Assembly (NCBI RefSeq): GCF_005144585.1
Contig: NZ_SSMQ01000028.1
Location: 62,001 to 126,000, forward strand
DNA from: Polyangium fumosum
GTDB lineage: Bacteria; Myxococcota_A; Polyangia; Polyangiales; Polyangiaceae
Reading direction: 5' to 3'
DNA: 64,000 nucleotides
Shown: piece after piece, positions 33,657-43,358 of the stretch
Layout of the letters: every line of letters starts with the position of its first letter
Numbering within the stretch: the first letter of the stretch is position 1
Made by a program: the position numbers and the translations under genes
The notes under the pieces: generated by a model
What the model saw: the letters and a program-made list of their open reading frames with translations, nothing else
Databases searched by the model: none
Told to the model about the DNA's origin: nothing

Positions 33657-34442
33657 CTACGCCGCCGGCACCTCGCCCGCCGGCTCCACCGCCTTCTTCC
33701 GTCGCGTCGCGCGTCCCGCTGCGACCGCCTTTGCATGCGCAATCGCATCATTCAGCGGCGCGAGCAGCGCCCGATTCTCCACCTCGCGCTCCACGTCGCC
33801 CGGAATCTCGCGGCTCTCCACGTACTTCCTCAATCGACCAACGAGGTGCACCCACTCCGCCTCCGCGTTGCGGCCCTTGTGCACGTGTTCCCCCTGCGTC
33901 CCGCGCGCCGCGACGCGCTCGGCATACGCCTGGTCGCTCGCGTCGAGCGCCGCCTCCAGGAAATCGATCCATTCGGGCGGCAACTTGATGCCGACGAGCG
34001 TGGCCGCGTGCTCGGGGGCGCGCAGGACGGTGAGCGTCCCGCGCATCCTCGTGTTCTCGTCCGGAATGCGGTCGTCGAGGAAGCCGAGCCCCGCGGGAAA
34101 GGCGGCGGCATGCAGGGCGCGGGCGGCGGAGGCAAAGGCGCTGTGGCGGCGACGCCCCGCGATGTCGAGGAACGATCCGATGTGCCGCCCCCAGGTATCG
34201 ACCTCGTCGTCGACGATTTCGGCCTTGTCCGCGTGCGCGGCGAGGGCGGCATGGGCCGCCTTTTTGCCGAACACGTGGGCATCGAGCCGGACGGCGATGG
34301 CATCGAGCTGGGGAATGAAGATATCGAGGGCCGGCTCGGCGGGGCCGAGCTGCGCGCGCGCGACGAGCTCATGGTAAAGCTTGCGGCTGATGGTAGCCTT
34401 TTCGACGCGGGAGAGCTTGGCGGGAGACGGATGATTGGCCAT
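33657..34442 (-). CDS. Hypothetical protein, 261 aa
   Basis: Begins MANHPSPAKLSRVEKATIS; a soluble, helical protein. Repeated Ala/His segments ('VFGKKAAHAALAAHADKAE', 'AFASAARALHAAAFPAG') and a basic C-terminus (RATRRKKAVEPAGEV). No family recognised. ATG 34442 is chosen because GAGGTG lies 8 bases upstream; the frame is open to 34652, but that part overlaps the 43-bp repeat array. Codon usage is like its neighbours. Confidence 0.65.
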   Translation of the reverse strand: MANHPSPAKLSRVEKATISRKLYHELVARAQLGPAEPALDIFIPQLDAIAVRLDAHVFGKKAAHAALAAHADKAEIVDDEVDTWGRHIGSFLDIAGRRRHSAFASAARALHAAAFPAGLGFLDDRIPDENTRMRGTLTVLRAPEHAATLVGIKLPPEWIDFLEAALDASDQAYAERVAARGTQGEHVHKGRNAEAEWVHLVGRLRKYVESREIPGDVEREVENRALLAPLNDAIAHAKAVAAGRATRRKKAVEPAGEVPAA

Positions 34443-34554
34443 GGAAGACACCTCGCTGGTTTCGAGCGCGACGACATGTCGCGCGGCGGGTTCGGCAGGT
34501 GTCATGGCAAGGGCCGTGCCCACCCGGAATCCAAGGAAATCCAGGCCTGCGCTC

Positions 34555-34985
34555 CAAAACGGAGTGGCGTGGCGCTCCAAAACGGAGCGGAGGTGCTCCA
34601 AAACGGAGCGGTGACGACCCGAAACGAGGTCCGGGCGGTCCAGATCGGTCATGGGGACGCCCCAAAGCCAGGTCCGGGCAACCGGGATCGGTCATGGGGA
34701 CGCCCCAAAGACAGGTCCCGGCGGTCGGGATCGATCATGGGGAGGCCCCATCGTGAGGTCCGGGCCGTCGGGATCAATCATGGGGAGACCCCATCGTGAG
34801 GTCCGGGCGCTCGGAGTCGGTCATGGGGAAGCCCCATCATGAGGTCCGGGCGCTCGGGATCGGTCATGGGGAAGCCCCATCGTGAGGTCCGGGCGCTCGG
34901 GATCGGTCATGGGGAGGCCCCAAAGCCAGGTCCATGCGCTCGGCAGGGTCTTTGGGGAGGCCCCAAAACGAACCTCCCTGTCGGC
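34555..34985. repeat. 43-bp tandem repeat array with hairpin units, copy 1
   Basis: Eight units with starts at 34643, 34686, 34729, 34772, 34814, 34858, 34901 and 34944. Each contains GATCGGTCATGGGGA and a TGGGG-ANG-CCCCA hairpin followed by GGTCCGGGC. The left flank has three copies of CTCCAAAACGGAG. The period of 43 is not divisible by 3, so it is not coding. It lies between the 261-aa gene (34442) and the stop of the next minus-strand gene (35023). The left flank GGTGACGACCCGAAACGAGG also precedes the array at 46020. Confidence 0.92.
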
Positions 34986-35022
34986 CACCGGAATCAGGGC
35001 ATCAGCGCCGTCGCGCCTCGGA

Positions 35023-35523
35023 TCAATCGAGCACCGCCGTCGCGCTCACCCCGACATGCTCGATCGGAACCCCGCGGGCCTCGAGCTCGCGCTGTAGCTC
35101 GTCGAGGCCGGTCGCCGATTCGGGCAGCCGCTCGATCTCCCGACCCTTCGCCGTGAAGAGCCCCAGCGCGTCCTCCAGCATCTTGGATTCGGTCCAGTTG
35201 TCGTTCCGCGCGAACCGCGCCCGCGCGACGAGGTCCAGCGCATGCCTCGTACGCTTGTCCCCTCGCTGGACGTGAAGGACCCCTTCCGCGAGCGATAGCA
35301 CGCAGGGAACATCGCTCCGTTTGGCGAGGCCACGATACCGGGCGATGAAATGCCAGGGGAGGAGGACCAGGAAGGGCAGAACCGGGGCCACGAGGACCAA
35401 CAGGCCGATGAGCGCGCGGAGCCAGGTGGGGAACCGGCTCTCCAGGAAGATGAACAGCAGGACGGCGGCTATCGCCAGGCTGGCGGCGGTCTCCTTCCAC
35501 ATCGACGGGAGTCCTTTTGCCAT
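35023..35523 (-). CDS. Two-helix membrane protein
   Basis: A 166-aa protein starting MAKGLPSMWKETAASLAIAA. Two adjacent transmembrane segments lie near residues 13-30 and 35-60 ('LLFIFLESRFPTWLRALIGL' spans the turn), then a soluble domain of about 100 residues with 'SLAEGVLHVQRGDKRTRHAL' and a C-terminal beta/alpha tail. No family recognised. It lies 96 bases after the large hybrid kinase on the same strand, possibly in one transcript. Confidence 0.7.
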   Translation of the reverse strand: MAKGLPSMWKETAASLAIAAVLLFIFLESRFPTWLRALIGLLVLVAPVLPFLVLLPWHFIARYRGLAKRSDVPCVLSLAEGVLHVQRGDKRTRHALDLVARARFARNDNWTESKMLEDALGLFTAKGREIERLPESATGLDELQRELEARGVPIEHVGVSATAVLD

Positions 35524-35619
35524 GCGTGTCCAACATGGGGGCCGGCCGGGCCCTCGTCCACGGATGTTGCGTGGACCTTCGCCCCTCAGCAAACCCCATC
35601 CCCCGCGCGAAGGGAGCGG

Positions 35620-38600
35620 CTAGCCGAACGGCAACTCGACCGTGAACGTCGCCCCTTGCCCGGGCTCGCTGCACACGCGGATCGTGCCGCCGTGGGCCTC
35701 CACGATCTGCCGGGCGATGTAGAGCCCCAGGCCGAGGCCGCCGAAGCTGCGGCTCGATACGGCGCGCTCGAAGCGCTCGAAGATCCGGGCCTGATCCTCC
35801 TTGGGGATGCCCATGCCGCGGTCCTCGACCCAGAACTCGGCCCGCGGCCCCACGCGGCGCGCGCCGACCGTGATGGGCTTGCCCATGCCGTACTTGATCG
35901 CGTTCGTCAGCAGGTTGATGAAGACCTGCTCGATGCGGAACCGATCCCACCGGCCCACGACGGGCTCGGAGGCGACGAGCTCGACCGTGCAGCCCGCGGC
36001 GGTGATCTGGTGCTGGCAGCCGTCGATGGCCTCACGCGCCAGCGTCGTGAGATCCACGTCTTCGAGCGATAAGGAGAGCTTGCCGGCGCCGATGCGGACG
36101 ACGTCGAGCAGCTCCCCGACGAGCTTTTCGAGCCGCTCGACGCTGTGGTTCGCGATGTCGAGCAGGCGCGGCAAGCCCTGGAGCTTGGGGTTCGCGGCGA
36201 GCGCGGGGTCCTCCAGGCGCCGGCGCAGGAGCTGCACCTGCAAGCGCAGCGGGGTGAGCGGCGTGTTCAGCTCGTGCGAGGCGATGTTGAGGAACTCGTC
36301 GCGGATCCGGAGCGCCTCCTGGGCCTCGCGCAGCAAGCGCTCGCGCTCCTTCTCCGCCTCGGCACGCTGCGTGATGTCCGTGGAGACCCCGCACACGCCG
36401 TAGGCCGCGCCCGTGGCGTCGCGGAGAGGCACCTTCACGGAGAGATGGGTGTGCAGGCCGTCCGGGAGGGGCACGCTCTCTTCGACCTCCAGCGGCGCCA
36501 TCGATTCGAGGACCTTCCGATCGTTCTTGCTCAGGCTCTCGGCGAGCTCCGCGGGGAAAAGCTCCTCGTTCGTGCGGCCGACGGCGTCGTCGCGGCCGAG
36601 CACCTCCGCGAGCCGCCGGTTGACGAGCAGGTGCCGGCCTTCGAGGTCCTTCACGTAGATGAGCGCCGTGGTGTTGTCGACGACGGCGCGGAGCTGCGCC
36701 TCGCTGCGGTGGAGCGCGTCGTACAGGATGGCGTTTTGCAGGGAGATCGCGGCCTGCGAGGCCAAAAGCTCGACGACCATGAGGCGCTGGCGGGTGAAGG
36801 CGCCGGGGACGAGGTCGTTCTCCAGGTAGAGCACGCCAATGACGTGGGCCTGCTGCACGATGGGCAAGCACAAGAGCGCCCGCGGGCCGTGCGACGCGAG
36901 GTAGGGATCCCTCGAAAAGAGGCTCGGCTGCGCGGCGTCGTCGAGGATCACCGTCTCTCGGCTCCGGCGCACGTAGGTGACGATCGACGCGGGCACGGCC
37001 GACGCCGTCGGGCTGCGGGCAGCGACGTTCACGTGGACCCCCGCCGGGCCGGAGGAGGCCTCGGCCTCGATGCGGAGCTCGTCGTCGCGGACGAGGAGGA
37101 GGAGCCCGCGCTGCGCGCCCGCCCGCTGCACGAGCGCGCGCATCAAGGTCTCGAGGAGGCGCGCGAGGTCGATCTCCGTGGAGATGGCCTGGGAGGTCCG
37201 GAGGACAGCCAGGAGGTCGAGATCCTCGGACCGGGCCATGATGGCGGCGAGCGGCGCAGGGCCGCGGTCGAACACGCCCGGATGAAGGCGCTCGAGCTCG
37301 GCGACCTTGGCGTGGGCGCCCCACTCGGCATACCCGTTCCGGGCCTCGCGCAGGTACGCGGCCCCGCTCGTCTCGGAGCCGCGGCGCAGGTGGAAGCGGC
37401 CCGCGAGCTCGTTGGCGAGGGCCTCGTTCGGGATGTAGCCGTGGCGCCGGGCGGCGCGCGCCGCGTCGTCGTAGGCGCGCATGGCGTCGAGCGGGCGATC
37501 CTCGACGCGGGCGCGCTCGGCCACGCAGAGCGCGTGCTTGTGGCCGAAGTTCTCGGGGCAAACCTCGGCCCACGCGCCGAGCTTGCGCTCGTGCTCGCGG
37601 AGGGCGGCGAGGATCGCCGGGCGCTCGGCGGCGTCCGCGTCGTCGTGGTGGCCGGCGAGCGCGAGCGCGCCGTAATACCAGAACTCGGGCTCCTGGACGT
37701 GGGCCACCGTCGACCAGAGCAGCGCCCGGGCGCGCTCGGCGGCGGCGACGGCGCCGCGAAAATCGCCCGCGAAGACACGCGCGATGAGCTGCATGATGTA
37801 GTGCCAGCACGTGACGACCGCCCAGGGATGGTGATCCATGACGGCGTCGCGGGCGGCCTCGTTCGGCGTCGCGCGCCCGCGCAGGGTGTCGACGAGGTGC
37901 TGGATGTCGAGGATGACCTGCGTCGAGGCGTCGAAGCGCGCCCGCCGGGTGAAGGACAAGCGGCGCTCGGCCTCCTCGAAGACCTGATCGAGCGGGTGGC
38001 CGAGCAGGAGCCGGTCGACGACGATGCGGTTGCAGCAATAACAGGCGAAGGTCACGTCGCCGGTCTCGAGCGCGGCGCGAAAGGCAATGTCCAGGTAAGG
38101 GAGGGACGCCTCCAGGTGGTGCGTCCAGAAGAGCGTGTTGTCGCCGAAGATCACGCTGATCTTGGCCTTGTACGCCGTGCTCCGCCGCCGCTCCATCAGA
38201 TCGTAGCCGAGTTTGCCGAAACGATACCCCTCCCGGTACCGCCCGAACTCCGGGCCGAGGCTCATCCCGAAATAGGCATACGCGAGCGCCGAAGCGTCGG
38301 CGTTGCCGTGGAGCAAGCTCTGGTTGACCATCGAGCAGTAGACCAGGAGCGAGAGGTTGGGGTCGGTGTTCAGGGCCGGCGCGAAGAGGACGGCGAGGAT
38401 GTCCTGCGCCGCGGCGATCTCGGGATCGGTCATCTCCGGCAGGTCGATGAGGGCCTCGATGGGCCGGTCGCCGAGCAGGGCGAAGACACGCTCGTGCTCG
38501 TGCTCGACCTCCGCGCGCGTGGGGTGCGCCGGGATGACGATCCCGAAGAGCGAGAGCCCACGCAGGCCGCGAGCGACGGCCTCGTCGAGGTCGTCGAGGC

Positions 38601-41070
38601 TCGTGTAGAGGTCGACCTCCAGGCGCCGGATCGCCGCCTCCTCCCGCCGGCTCGTGGCGTGGGGCGCGAGCGCCGAGAGCTGCGCGGCCGCGCCGGTGAG
38701 ATCGCCGCAGAGGAAGGTGCAGGTGGCGAGCTCGAAATGGAGATCGTAGGCGAGCGCGTGCGGAGCCCGGAAGGGATCGGGGCCGAGCATCCGCACACCG
38801 GTGGCGAGGTACCCCGTGGCGGACTCGTACGCGGTCGACGCCCGCGCCCGCCGGCCCGCGAGCAGGTCGAGGCGGGCGAGGCGCGCGCGCTCCTCCGGAT
38901 CGTCGAGCAGGGCGCCGCCGAGGTTGTATTGGTGGACGATCGCGAAGATCCGGGCTTCGACCTCCTCCGGCAGCGTCGCGTCGAGCAGGGTGCGGCCGAT
39001 CGCGAGGTGCGTCGCGGGCCGCTGGTCCTCGGGGATCAGGCGATACGCCGCCTCCCGCACACGGTCGTGGAGGAACCGGTACGTGTCGCCCACGCGGCTC
39101 ATGAGGCCGCCGTGGAGCGCGCCCCAGAGGACGCCGTCGAGGGCGCTCGGGGACCTCCGGCTCGCGGCGGCGAGCGTGCCCATGTCCACCTCGCAGCCGA
39201 GGCAGGCGGCCAGGACGACGAGGGCGCGGGTCTCGGGGGGGAGCCTGTCGACCTTGGCCGCCATGAGGTCGACCACGTTGTCGGTGAACGGCGCCGTCCG
39301 GATGGCGGCGAGCTGAAAGGTCCACGCGCGCGCCTCGCGATCGAAGAAGAGGAGCCCACGCTCGTGGAGCGCGGCGAGGAACTGCAGGACGAAAAAGGGG
39401 TTGTTGCCGGTCTTCGCTTCCACGAGGGCCGAGAGCGGGCGCGCCCGCGCGGCGTCGCACTGGAGCGTGTCGGCGACGATCCGGTGGACGTCCTCGGAGG
39501 TGAGCGGGGCGAGGACGATGGGGTGCACCCGCGCGCCGGCCGCGCGGATCGCCGAGATCACGAGGGAGAGCGGGTGCGCCGGCGTGACCTCGTTGTCGCG
39601 ATAAGCGCCGACCACGAGCAGGTGCTTCGTGTCGGGGTGGGTGAGGATGTCCTGGATCAACGCGAGGCTGCCGGCGTCGGCCCATTGCAGGTCGTCGAGG
39701 AAGAGGACCAGGGGCCGCCCCTCGGCCGTGAAGGTCGAGAGGAAGCGGCGAAAGACCAGGTAGAAGCGGTTCTTCTCCTCGGTGAAGGGAAGCGCCGCGA
39801 CGGCGGGCTGCTCGCCGATGACGAGCTCGAGCTCCGGGATGAGGTCGATGAGGATCTGGGCGTTTGGCCCGAGGGCCGCGGAGAGCCGCGCGCGCCACGA
39901 GGCGATCCTCTCCTCGCTCTCCGTGAGGACCCGCCGGATGAGCTCTGCGAAGGCCCGGACGACGGTGGCATAAGGGACGTCGCGCTGGGTCTCGTCGAAC
40001 TTGCCGGCGAGGAAGTTGCCGCGCGTGGTGGCGACGGGCATGTCGAGCTCGCGGACGAGCGAGCTCTTGCCGATGCCCGAATAGCCGGAGACGAGCACGA
40101 GCTCGGGCTCGCCGGTCGCTACGACGCGCTCGAAGCGCGCGAGGAGCGTCCGGATCTCGCGGTCCCGGCCATAAAGCTTCTGCGGGAGGTGAAATTGCTC
40201 CGAGACGTCCTCGCGGCCGCGCGGGAAAGGGCGAATGGTGCCGGCCGCGTCCCATCGCGCGAGGCATATCGCGAGATCATGGGCGAGCCCGCGGGCGGTC
40301 TGATAACGCTCCTCGGCGACCTTGGAGAGGAGCGTCTGCACGAGGGCCGAGAGCGGTTCGGGGATCCGGGGGACGATTTCGTGCGGCGGCCTTGGCGAAA
40401 AGGCGATGTGGCAATGGACCCATTCGAGCAGATCGGCGGCGTGAAAGGGCAGATGGCCCGTGAGCATCTCGTAGAAGGTAATTCCGAGGGAGTAGAGATC
40501 GGTCCGGTGGTCGATGGCCCGGTTCATCCGCCCGGTTTGCTCCGGCGACATGTACGGGAGGGAGCCCTCGATGGAGCGCACCCGATCGGCCTCCTGGTAC
40601 TCGCGCGGCAGGAGCGAGGCGATCCCGAGGTCGGTCAGCCTGACCTGACCGGTCTCGACGTCGACGAGGATGTTGTCGGGCCGGATGTCCTTGTGGATGA
40701 CGTGGTGCTCGTGCAGCCCGGCGAGCGCCTCCGCGGTCTTGACGGCGATCCGGAGGAAGCGGCCGACCTCCATGGGCGGCCCGAGGAGGCGGCGGAGGGG
40801 GACGCCGCGGAAGTCCTCGAAGACCAGGACCGTGCGCTCGGCCCAGCGCGCGAGCGTGATCGGGTGGAGGACGAGGCCCGCGTCGAGGTCGCGGGCGACC
40901 GCGCGCTCGTGCTCGAGCTGGCGCAGGGTCTCGGGCGAAGGGTGCTTGGACGCGGGGTACTTGAGGAGGACCGGCCGATTGCCGTCCTCTTCCCGCGCGG
41001 CGCGCTGGAGGAGGAACCGGTCGTTCACGCGGACGGTGTCGATGATCGTATATCCGCCGAGGGCCTCCAC
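35620..41070 (-). CDS. Hybrid Ser/Thr kinase - AAA ATPase - GAF/PAS - histidine kinase
   Basis: A 1816-aa signalling protein without membrane helices. Order: an atypical kinase domain (about 8-270; K37 in 'VLLKYP', catalytic loop 'HKDIRPDN' at 126-133, DLG at 147-149, 'PYMSPEQTG' activation segment); an AAA_16/ATPase with P-loop 'GYSGIGKSS' (329-337) and 'LVLFLDDLQWAD' Walker B; a long TPR-rich region; GAF (about 1270-1420); PAS ('LRAVVDNTTALIYVKDLEGR'); HisKA with 'NIASHELNTPLTPLRLQ' (phospho-His); and HATPase_c ('FINLLTNAIKYG', 'GMGIPKEDQARIFERFERA'). This layout is well known in myxobacteria and cyanobacteria. The HKD in place of HRD and DLG for DFG are deviations. GTG 41070 start. No response regulator is adjacent. 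Confidence 0.93.
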   Translation of the reverse strand: MEALGGYTIIDTVRVNDRFLLQRAAREEDGNRPVLLKYPASKHPSPETLRQLEHERAVARDLDAGLVLHPITLARWAERTVLVFEDFRGVPLRRLLGPPMEVGRFLRIAVKTAEALAGLHEHHVIHKDIRPDNILVDVETGQVRLTDLGIASLLPREYQEADRVRSIEGSLPYMSPEQTGRMNRAIDHRTDLYSLGITFYEMLTGHLPFHAADLLEWVHCHIAFSPRPPHEIVPRIPEPLSALVQTLLSKVAEERYQTARGLAHDLAICLARWDAAGTIRPFPRGREDVSEQFHLPQKLYGRDREIRTLLARFERVVATGEPELVLVSGYSGIGKSSLVRELDMPVATTRGNFLAGKFDETQRDVPYATVVRAFAELIRRVLTESEERIASWRARLSAALGPNAQILIDLIPELELVIGEQPAVAALPFTEEKNRFYLVFRRFLSTFTAEGRPLVLFLDDLQWADAGSLALIQDILTHPDTKHLLVVGAYRDNEVTPAHPLSLVISAIRAAGARVHPIVLAPLTSEDVHRIVADTLQCDAARARPLSALVEAKTGNNPFFVLQFLAALHERGLLFFDREARAWTFQLAAIRTAPFTDNVVDLMAAKVDRLPPETRALVVLAACLGCEVDMGTLAAASRRSPSALDGVLWGALHGGLMSRVGDTYRFLHDRVREAAYRLIPEDQRPATHLAIGRTLLDATLPEEVEARIFAIVHQYNLGGALLDDPEERARLARLDLLAGRRARASTAYESATGYLATGVRMLGPDPFRAPHALAYDLHFELATCTFLCGDLTGAAAQLSALAPHATSRREEAAIRRLEVDLYTSLDDLDEAVARGLRGLSLFGIVIPAHPTRAEVEHEHERVFALLGDRPIEALIDLPEMTDPEIAAAQDILAVLFAPALNTDPNLSLLVYCSMVNQSLLHGNADASALAYAYFGMSLGPEFGRYREGYRFGKLGYDLMERRRSTAYKAKISVIFGDNTLFWTHHLEASLPYLDIAFRAALETGDVTFACYCCNRIVVDRLLLGHPLDQVFEEAERRLSFTRRARFDASTQVILDIQHLVDTLRGRATPNEAARDAVMDHHPWAVVTCWHYIMQLIARVFAGDFRGAVAAAERARALLWSTVAHVQEPEFWYYGALALAGHHDDADAAERPAILAALREHERKLGAWAEVCPENFGHKHALCVAERARVEDRPLDAMRAYDDAARAARRHGYIPNEALANELAGRFHLRRGSETSGAAYLREARNGYAEWGAHAKVAELERLHPGVFDRGPAPLAAIMARSEDLDLLAVLRTSQAISTEIDLARLLETLMRALVQRAGAQRGLLLLVRDDELRIEAEASSGPAGVHVNVAARSPTASAVPASIVTYVRRSRETVILDDAAQPSLFSRDPYLASHGPRALLCLPIVQQAHVIGVLYLENDLVPGAFTRQRLMVVELLASQAAISLQNAILYDALHRSEAQLRAVVDNTTALIYVKDLEGRHLLVNRRLAEVLGRDDAVGRTNEELFPAELAESLSKNDRKVLESMAPLEVEESVPLPDGLHTHLSVKVPLRDATGAAYGVCGVSTDITQRAEAEKERERLLREAQEALRIRDEFLNIASHELNTPLTPLRLQVQLLRRRLEDPALAANPKLQGLPRLLDIANHSVERLEKLVGELLDVVRIGAGKLSLSLEDVDLTTLAREAIDGCQHQITAAGCTVELVASEPVVGRWDRFRIEQVFINLLTNAIKYGMGKPITVGARRVGPRAEFWVEDRGMGIPKEDQARIFERFERAVSSRSFGGLGLGLYIARQIVEAHGGTIRVCSEPGQGATFTVELPFG

Positions 41071-41366
41071 TTGGATCTTCTACCGCGATCGGGAGCAAAC
41101 GCACAGGTTGTGTCGATCGCGACGGCGTCCGCGCGGACAGGGCCGGCGTGAGCAGCTCGAGGGAGCGCAGAGGCGAGCGTCGTCGGGCTCGGCTGGACGG
41201 AAGCCCACGGGACGGTGAATGGGGCGTCGGGGGACCCGCGGGCTGCTCTTCGGGGCGTGACGCTTCCCATGCTCGTGCTTGCTCCGGGGCACACGCATTG
41301 CAATCAGGCGGGGTTCGTCGGCGCTGCACGGGCGTGCCGGCTCTCGATGAAAGAATGGAGGCAAGC

Positions 41367-41777
41367 ATGCGCAATCATCTTTCCGTGGACCACGCTCTCC
41401 GGAGCGGGTTTGGTATGGCGCTCCTGGCTGCGCTCGCCCTCGCGAACGGCTGTGCGCCGGTGGAAGGCGCTCTGGAAGGCGAGGGGGAAGACTCCATCGA
41501 ACCCTCCAGCGAGGAGGCCGCGGATGAACTACAAACCCGGGCTTCGGTGCGCGCCTTCCGGTGTACCCTCAGCGGGGGATTGGTCTCCGCGTCGATGGTG
41601 GTCTATCCCGGCCCGCAGGGGAAATCGACCTGCACCATCGTCGCGCCGACCCTCGCGCGTTCCTCGCAGAGGTACTGCACCGGCACGGGCATCTTCATGA
41701 CCTGCCCGGATTGCCAGGACCTCCGGGTCGACCTTTCATGCCCCTACCGCGCGCGAAACCGTACGCGGAACCGATGA
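41367..41777 (+). CDS. Six-cysteine mini-lipoprotein 1
   Basis: A 136-aa exported protein. The signal MRNHLSVDHALRSGFGMALLAALALANGC gives a lipid-Cys; an acidic linker follows (EGEGEDSIEPSSEEAADEL), then a compact domain 'FRCTLSGGLVSAS...STCTIV...RYCTG...MTCPDCQDLRVDLSC' with spacing C-x22-C-x14-C-x8-C-x2-C-x8-C. Four paralogues follow in tandem with the same x14, x2 and x8 spacings. The CPDC motif is either a disulfide or a metal knuckle. ATG 41367 has GGAGG 5 bases upstream. Function unknown. Confidence 0.8.
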   Translation: MRNHLSVDHALRSGFGMALLAALALANGCAPVEGALEGEGEDSIEPSSEEAADELQTRASVRAFRCTLSGGLVSASMVVYPGPQGKSTCTIVAPTLARSSQRYCTGTGIFMTCPDCQDLRVDLSCPYRARNRTRNR

Positions 41778-41929
41778 GCCCGACACAATGCTCGCGCGCA
41801 CGCCGGGCGGCGCCGCATCACGCTGTGCCGCCAAAGTACGGATCCCCATGGCATCTCGATTGCAGCCTGGGCGATCGAGGGTCCGGCGCTATCCCAGCGT
41901 GCGGGGCCTCGATTGAAAGGAAGGCGAAT

Positions 41930-42295
41930 ATGAATACTCTGCATCAGATGGGTCGCGCTCTCCGTACCGGCTTCGCCCTCTCGCTGGTGACGGCGTTCGC
42001 CCTCGTGAATGGCTGCGCGTCGGTGGATGTCGACGACGCGTCGGGGCCGTCCGCGGATCCGTCGCGCGGAGAAGCAGCCGAAGCCCTGTCGGCCGTCCCC
42101 CCGGTGGGCCAGTGGGCATGCACCACCGGAGGGGGATTGTTCGAGGCGGTGCTGGTGACCTACGCCGGAGGCGAATGTCATATCTATACCGGCCGGGGCC
42201 GTAGGGGAGACATGTCGTACTGCGTGGGCAGCACCTTCTCGACCTGCCCTGATTGCAGGACCCTCGGGGAAGGTTGGGATTGCTACTGGATCTAG
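41930..42295 (+). CDS. Six-cysteine mini-lipoprotein 2
   Basis: A 121-aa paralogue of the gene at 41367. The signal ends at 'ALVNGC'; the spacer is acidic, then 'WACTTGGG...GECHIY...SYCVG...TCPDCRTLGEGWDC' with C-x18-C-x14-C-x7-C-x2-C-x8-C. AAAGGAAGG precedes ATG 41930. Followed by the next paralogue after about 95 bases. Confidence 0.8.
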   Translation: MNTLHQMGRALRTGFALSLVTAFALVNGCASVDVDDASGPSADPSRGEAAEALSAVPPVGQWACTTGGGLFEAVLVTYAGGECHIYTGRGRRGDMSYCVGSTFSTCPDCRTLGEGWDCYWI

Positions 42296-42391
42296 CCGCG
42301 CTGTCCGACGAACCTCGACCGTGCAGGCGGGCCGGTTCGTGAAAAACGAGGCTCGCCGCCGGTCCCGCCTCGATCGACAAAGGAGCAAACC

Positions 42392-42769
42392 ATGAACGAT
42401 CGACGCGACACGTGTCGCGCGCTTCCAACCCGGCTCGGGCTTTTGCTTCTGACCGTGGTCGTCTTCGTGATGGCCTGTGCGTCGGGAGATGTCGCAGGGC
42501 CCCCCGGGGACGAATCGAGCGACGAGTCCACCGAGGACCTGAGGCTCAGCAATGCCCGCCTCGTCTATTCATGCACCCTCGCAGAGGGGCTGGTGCTCGG
42601 GGCGCTGGAGGTCTTCACCTCCAGCGGCGCGACCCCGACCTGCAGGATGCTCGCCTCGGAGCCCCCCAACGCGTCGAGGAGCTTCTGCTTCCCCGCGCCT
42701 CCATTGCCTGGCACCTGCCCGGATTGTCTGGCCCTCAAGGCCACCCTCGGATGCGCATTCATCCCGTGA
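42392..42769 (+). CDS. Six-cysteine mini-lipoprotein 3
   Basis: A 125-aa paralogue. The signal is 'LGLLLLTVVVFVMAC' (true lipobox VMAC), then 'YSCTLAEGL...PTCRML...SFCFP...TCPDCLALKATLGC' with C-x22-C-x14-C-x9-C-x2-C-x8-C. AAAGGAG lies 6 bases before ATG 42392. Confidence 0.8.
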   Translation: MNDRRDTCRALPTRLGLLLLTVVVFVMACASGDVAGPPGDESSDESTEDLRLSNARLVYSCTLAEGLVLGALEVFTSSGATPTCRMLASEPPNASRSFCFPAPPLPGTCPDCLALKATLGCAFIP

Positions 42770-42943
42770 GCGGCCGGGTTTGATCCGAGGCGAGACGGGG
42801 GCGGCCCCCCTCGTCCCCCGCGTCGAAGGGAGTGATCGTTTTCGACGCGGCGGCTCCGGGGCATCCGCATTGCAACCATGCCTCCGGCGTTCGTCGGCGA
42901 CTGCGCGGGGATGCCGGCGCTCGAGGAACCCATGGAGGCAAGC

Positions 42944-43330
42944 ATGTGTATTTCTCGTCCCGTGGATCACGCCCTCCGGCGTGGGCTCGGTAGGGCGCTC
43001 GTGGCTGCGCTCGCCCTCGTGCACGGCTGTGCGCCGGTGGGCGATGGCGAGGGGGAACCCTCCGTCGAACCCTTCAGCGCGGAGGCCGAAGAGGAGCTGG
43101 AAACCCGGGCTCCGGTGGGCATGTACAGATGCACCCTCAGCGGGGGGTTGCTCTCCGGGACGATGGTGGCCTACCCCGGCCCGTGGGGAAACTCGACGTG
43201 TACGTTCTTCGCCCCGCCGCTCCCGGGTTCTTCGAAGCGCTTCTGTAGCATCCGTGGCCGCTTCATGACTTGCCCGGATTGCCAGGCCCTGCGGATCCAC
43301 CTGGCATGCCCCTTCCGTGATCCGATCTGA
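42944..43330 (+). CDS. Six-cysteine mini-lipoprotein 4
   Basis: A 128-aa paralogue closest to number 1: 'YRCTLSGGLL', 'STCTFF', 'RFCSI', 'TCPDCQALRIHLAC'. Its upstream 80 bases (CATTGCAA..., then ATGGAGGCAAGC) nearly repeat those upstream of number 1 (41285-41367), showing duplication of gene plus leader. The lipobox-like cysteine is in 'ALVHGC'. GGAGG precedes ATG 42944. Confidence 0.8.
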   Translation: MCISRPVDHALRRGLGRALVAALALVHGCAPVGDGEGEPSVEPFSAEAEEELETRAPVGMYRCTLSGGLLSGTMVAYPGPWGNSTCTFFAPPLPGSSKRFCSIRGRFMTCPDCQALRIHLACPFRDPI

Positions 43331-43358
43331 GGCGTTCGAACCAAAGGGGGAGGCCCTG

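Noticed and set aside
36145-41151. 1668-codon open frame on the plus strand opposite the hybrid kinase
   Set aside because: Antisense shadow of a real gene; its codons lack a natural amino-acid composition (Glu/Val/Asp/Gly/Ala-rich, no domains) and the minus-strand protein has recognised domains throughout.
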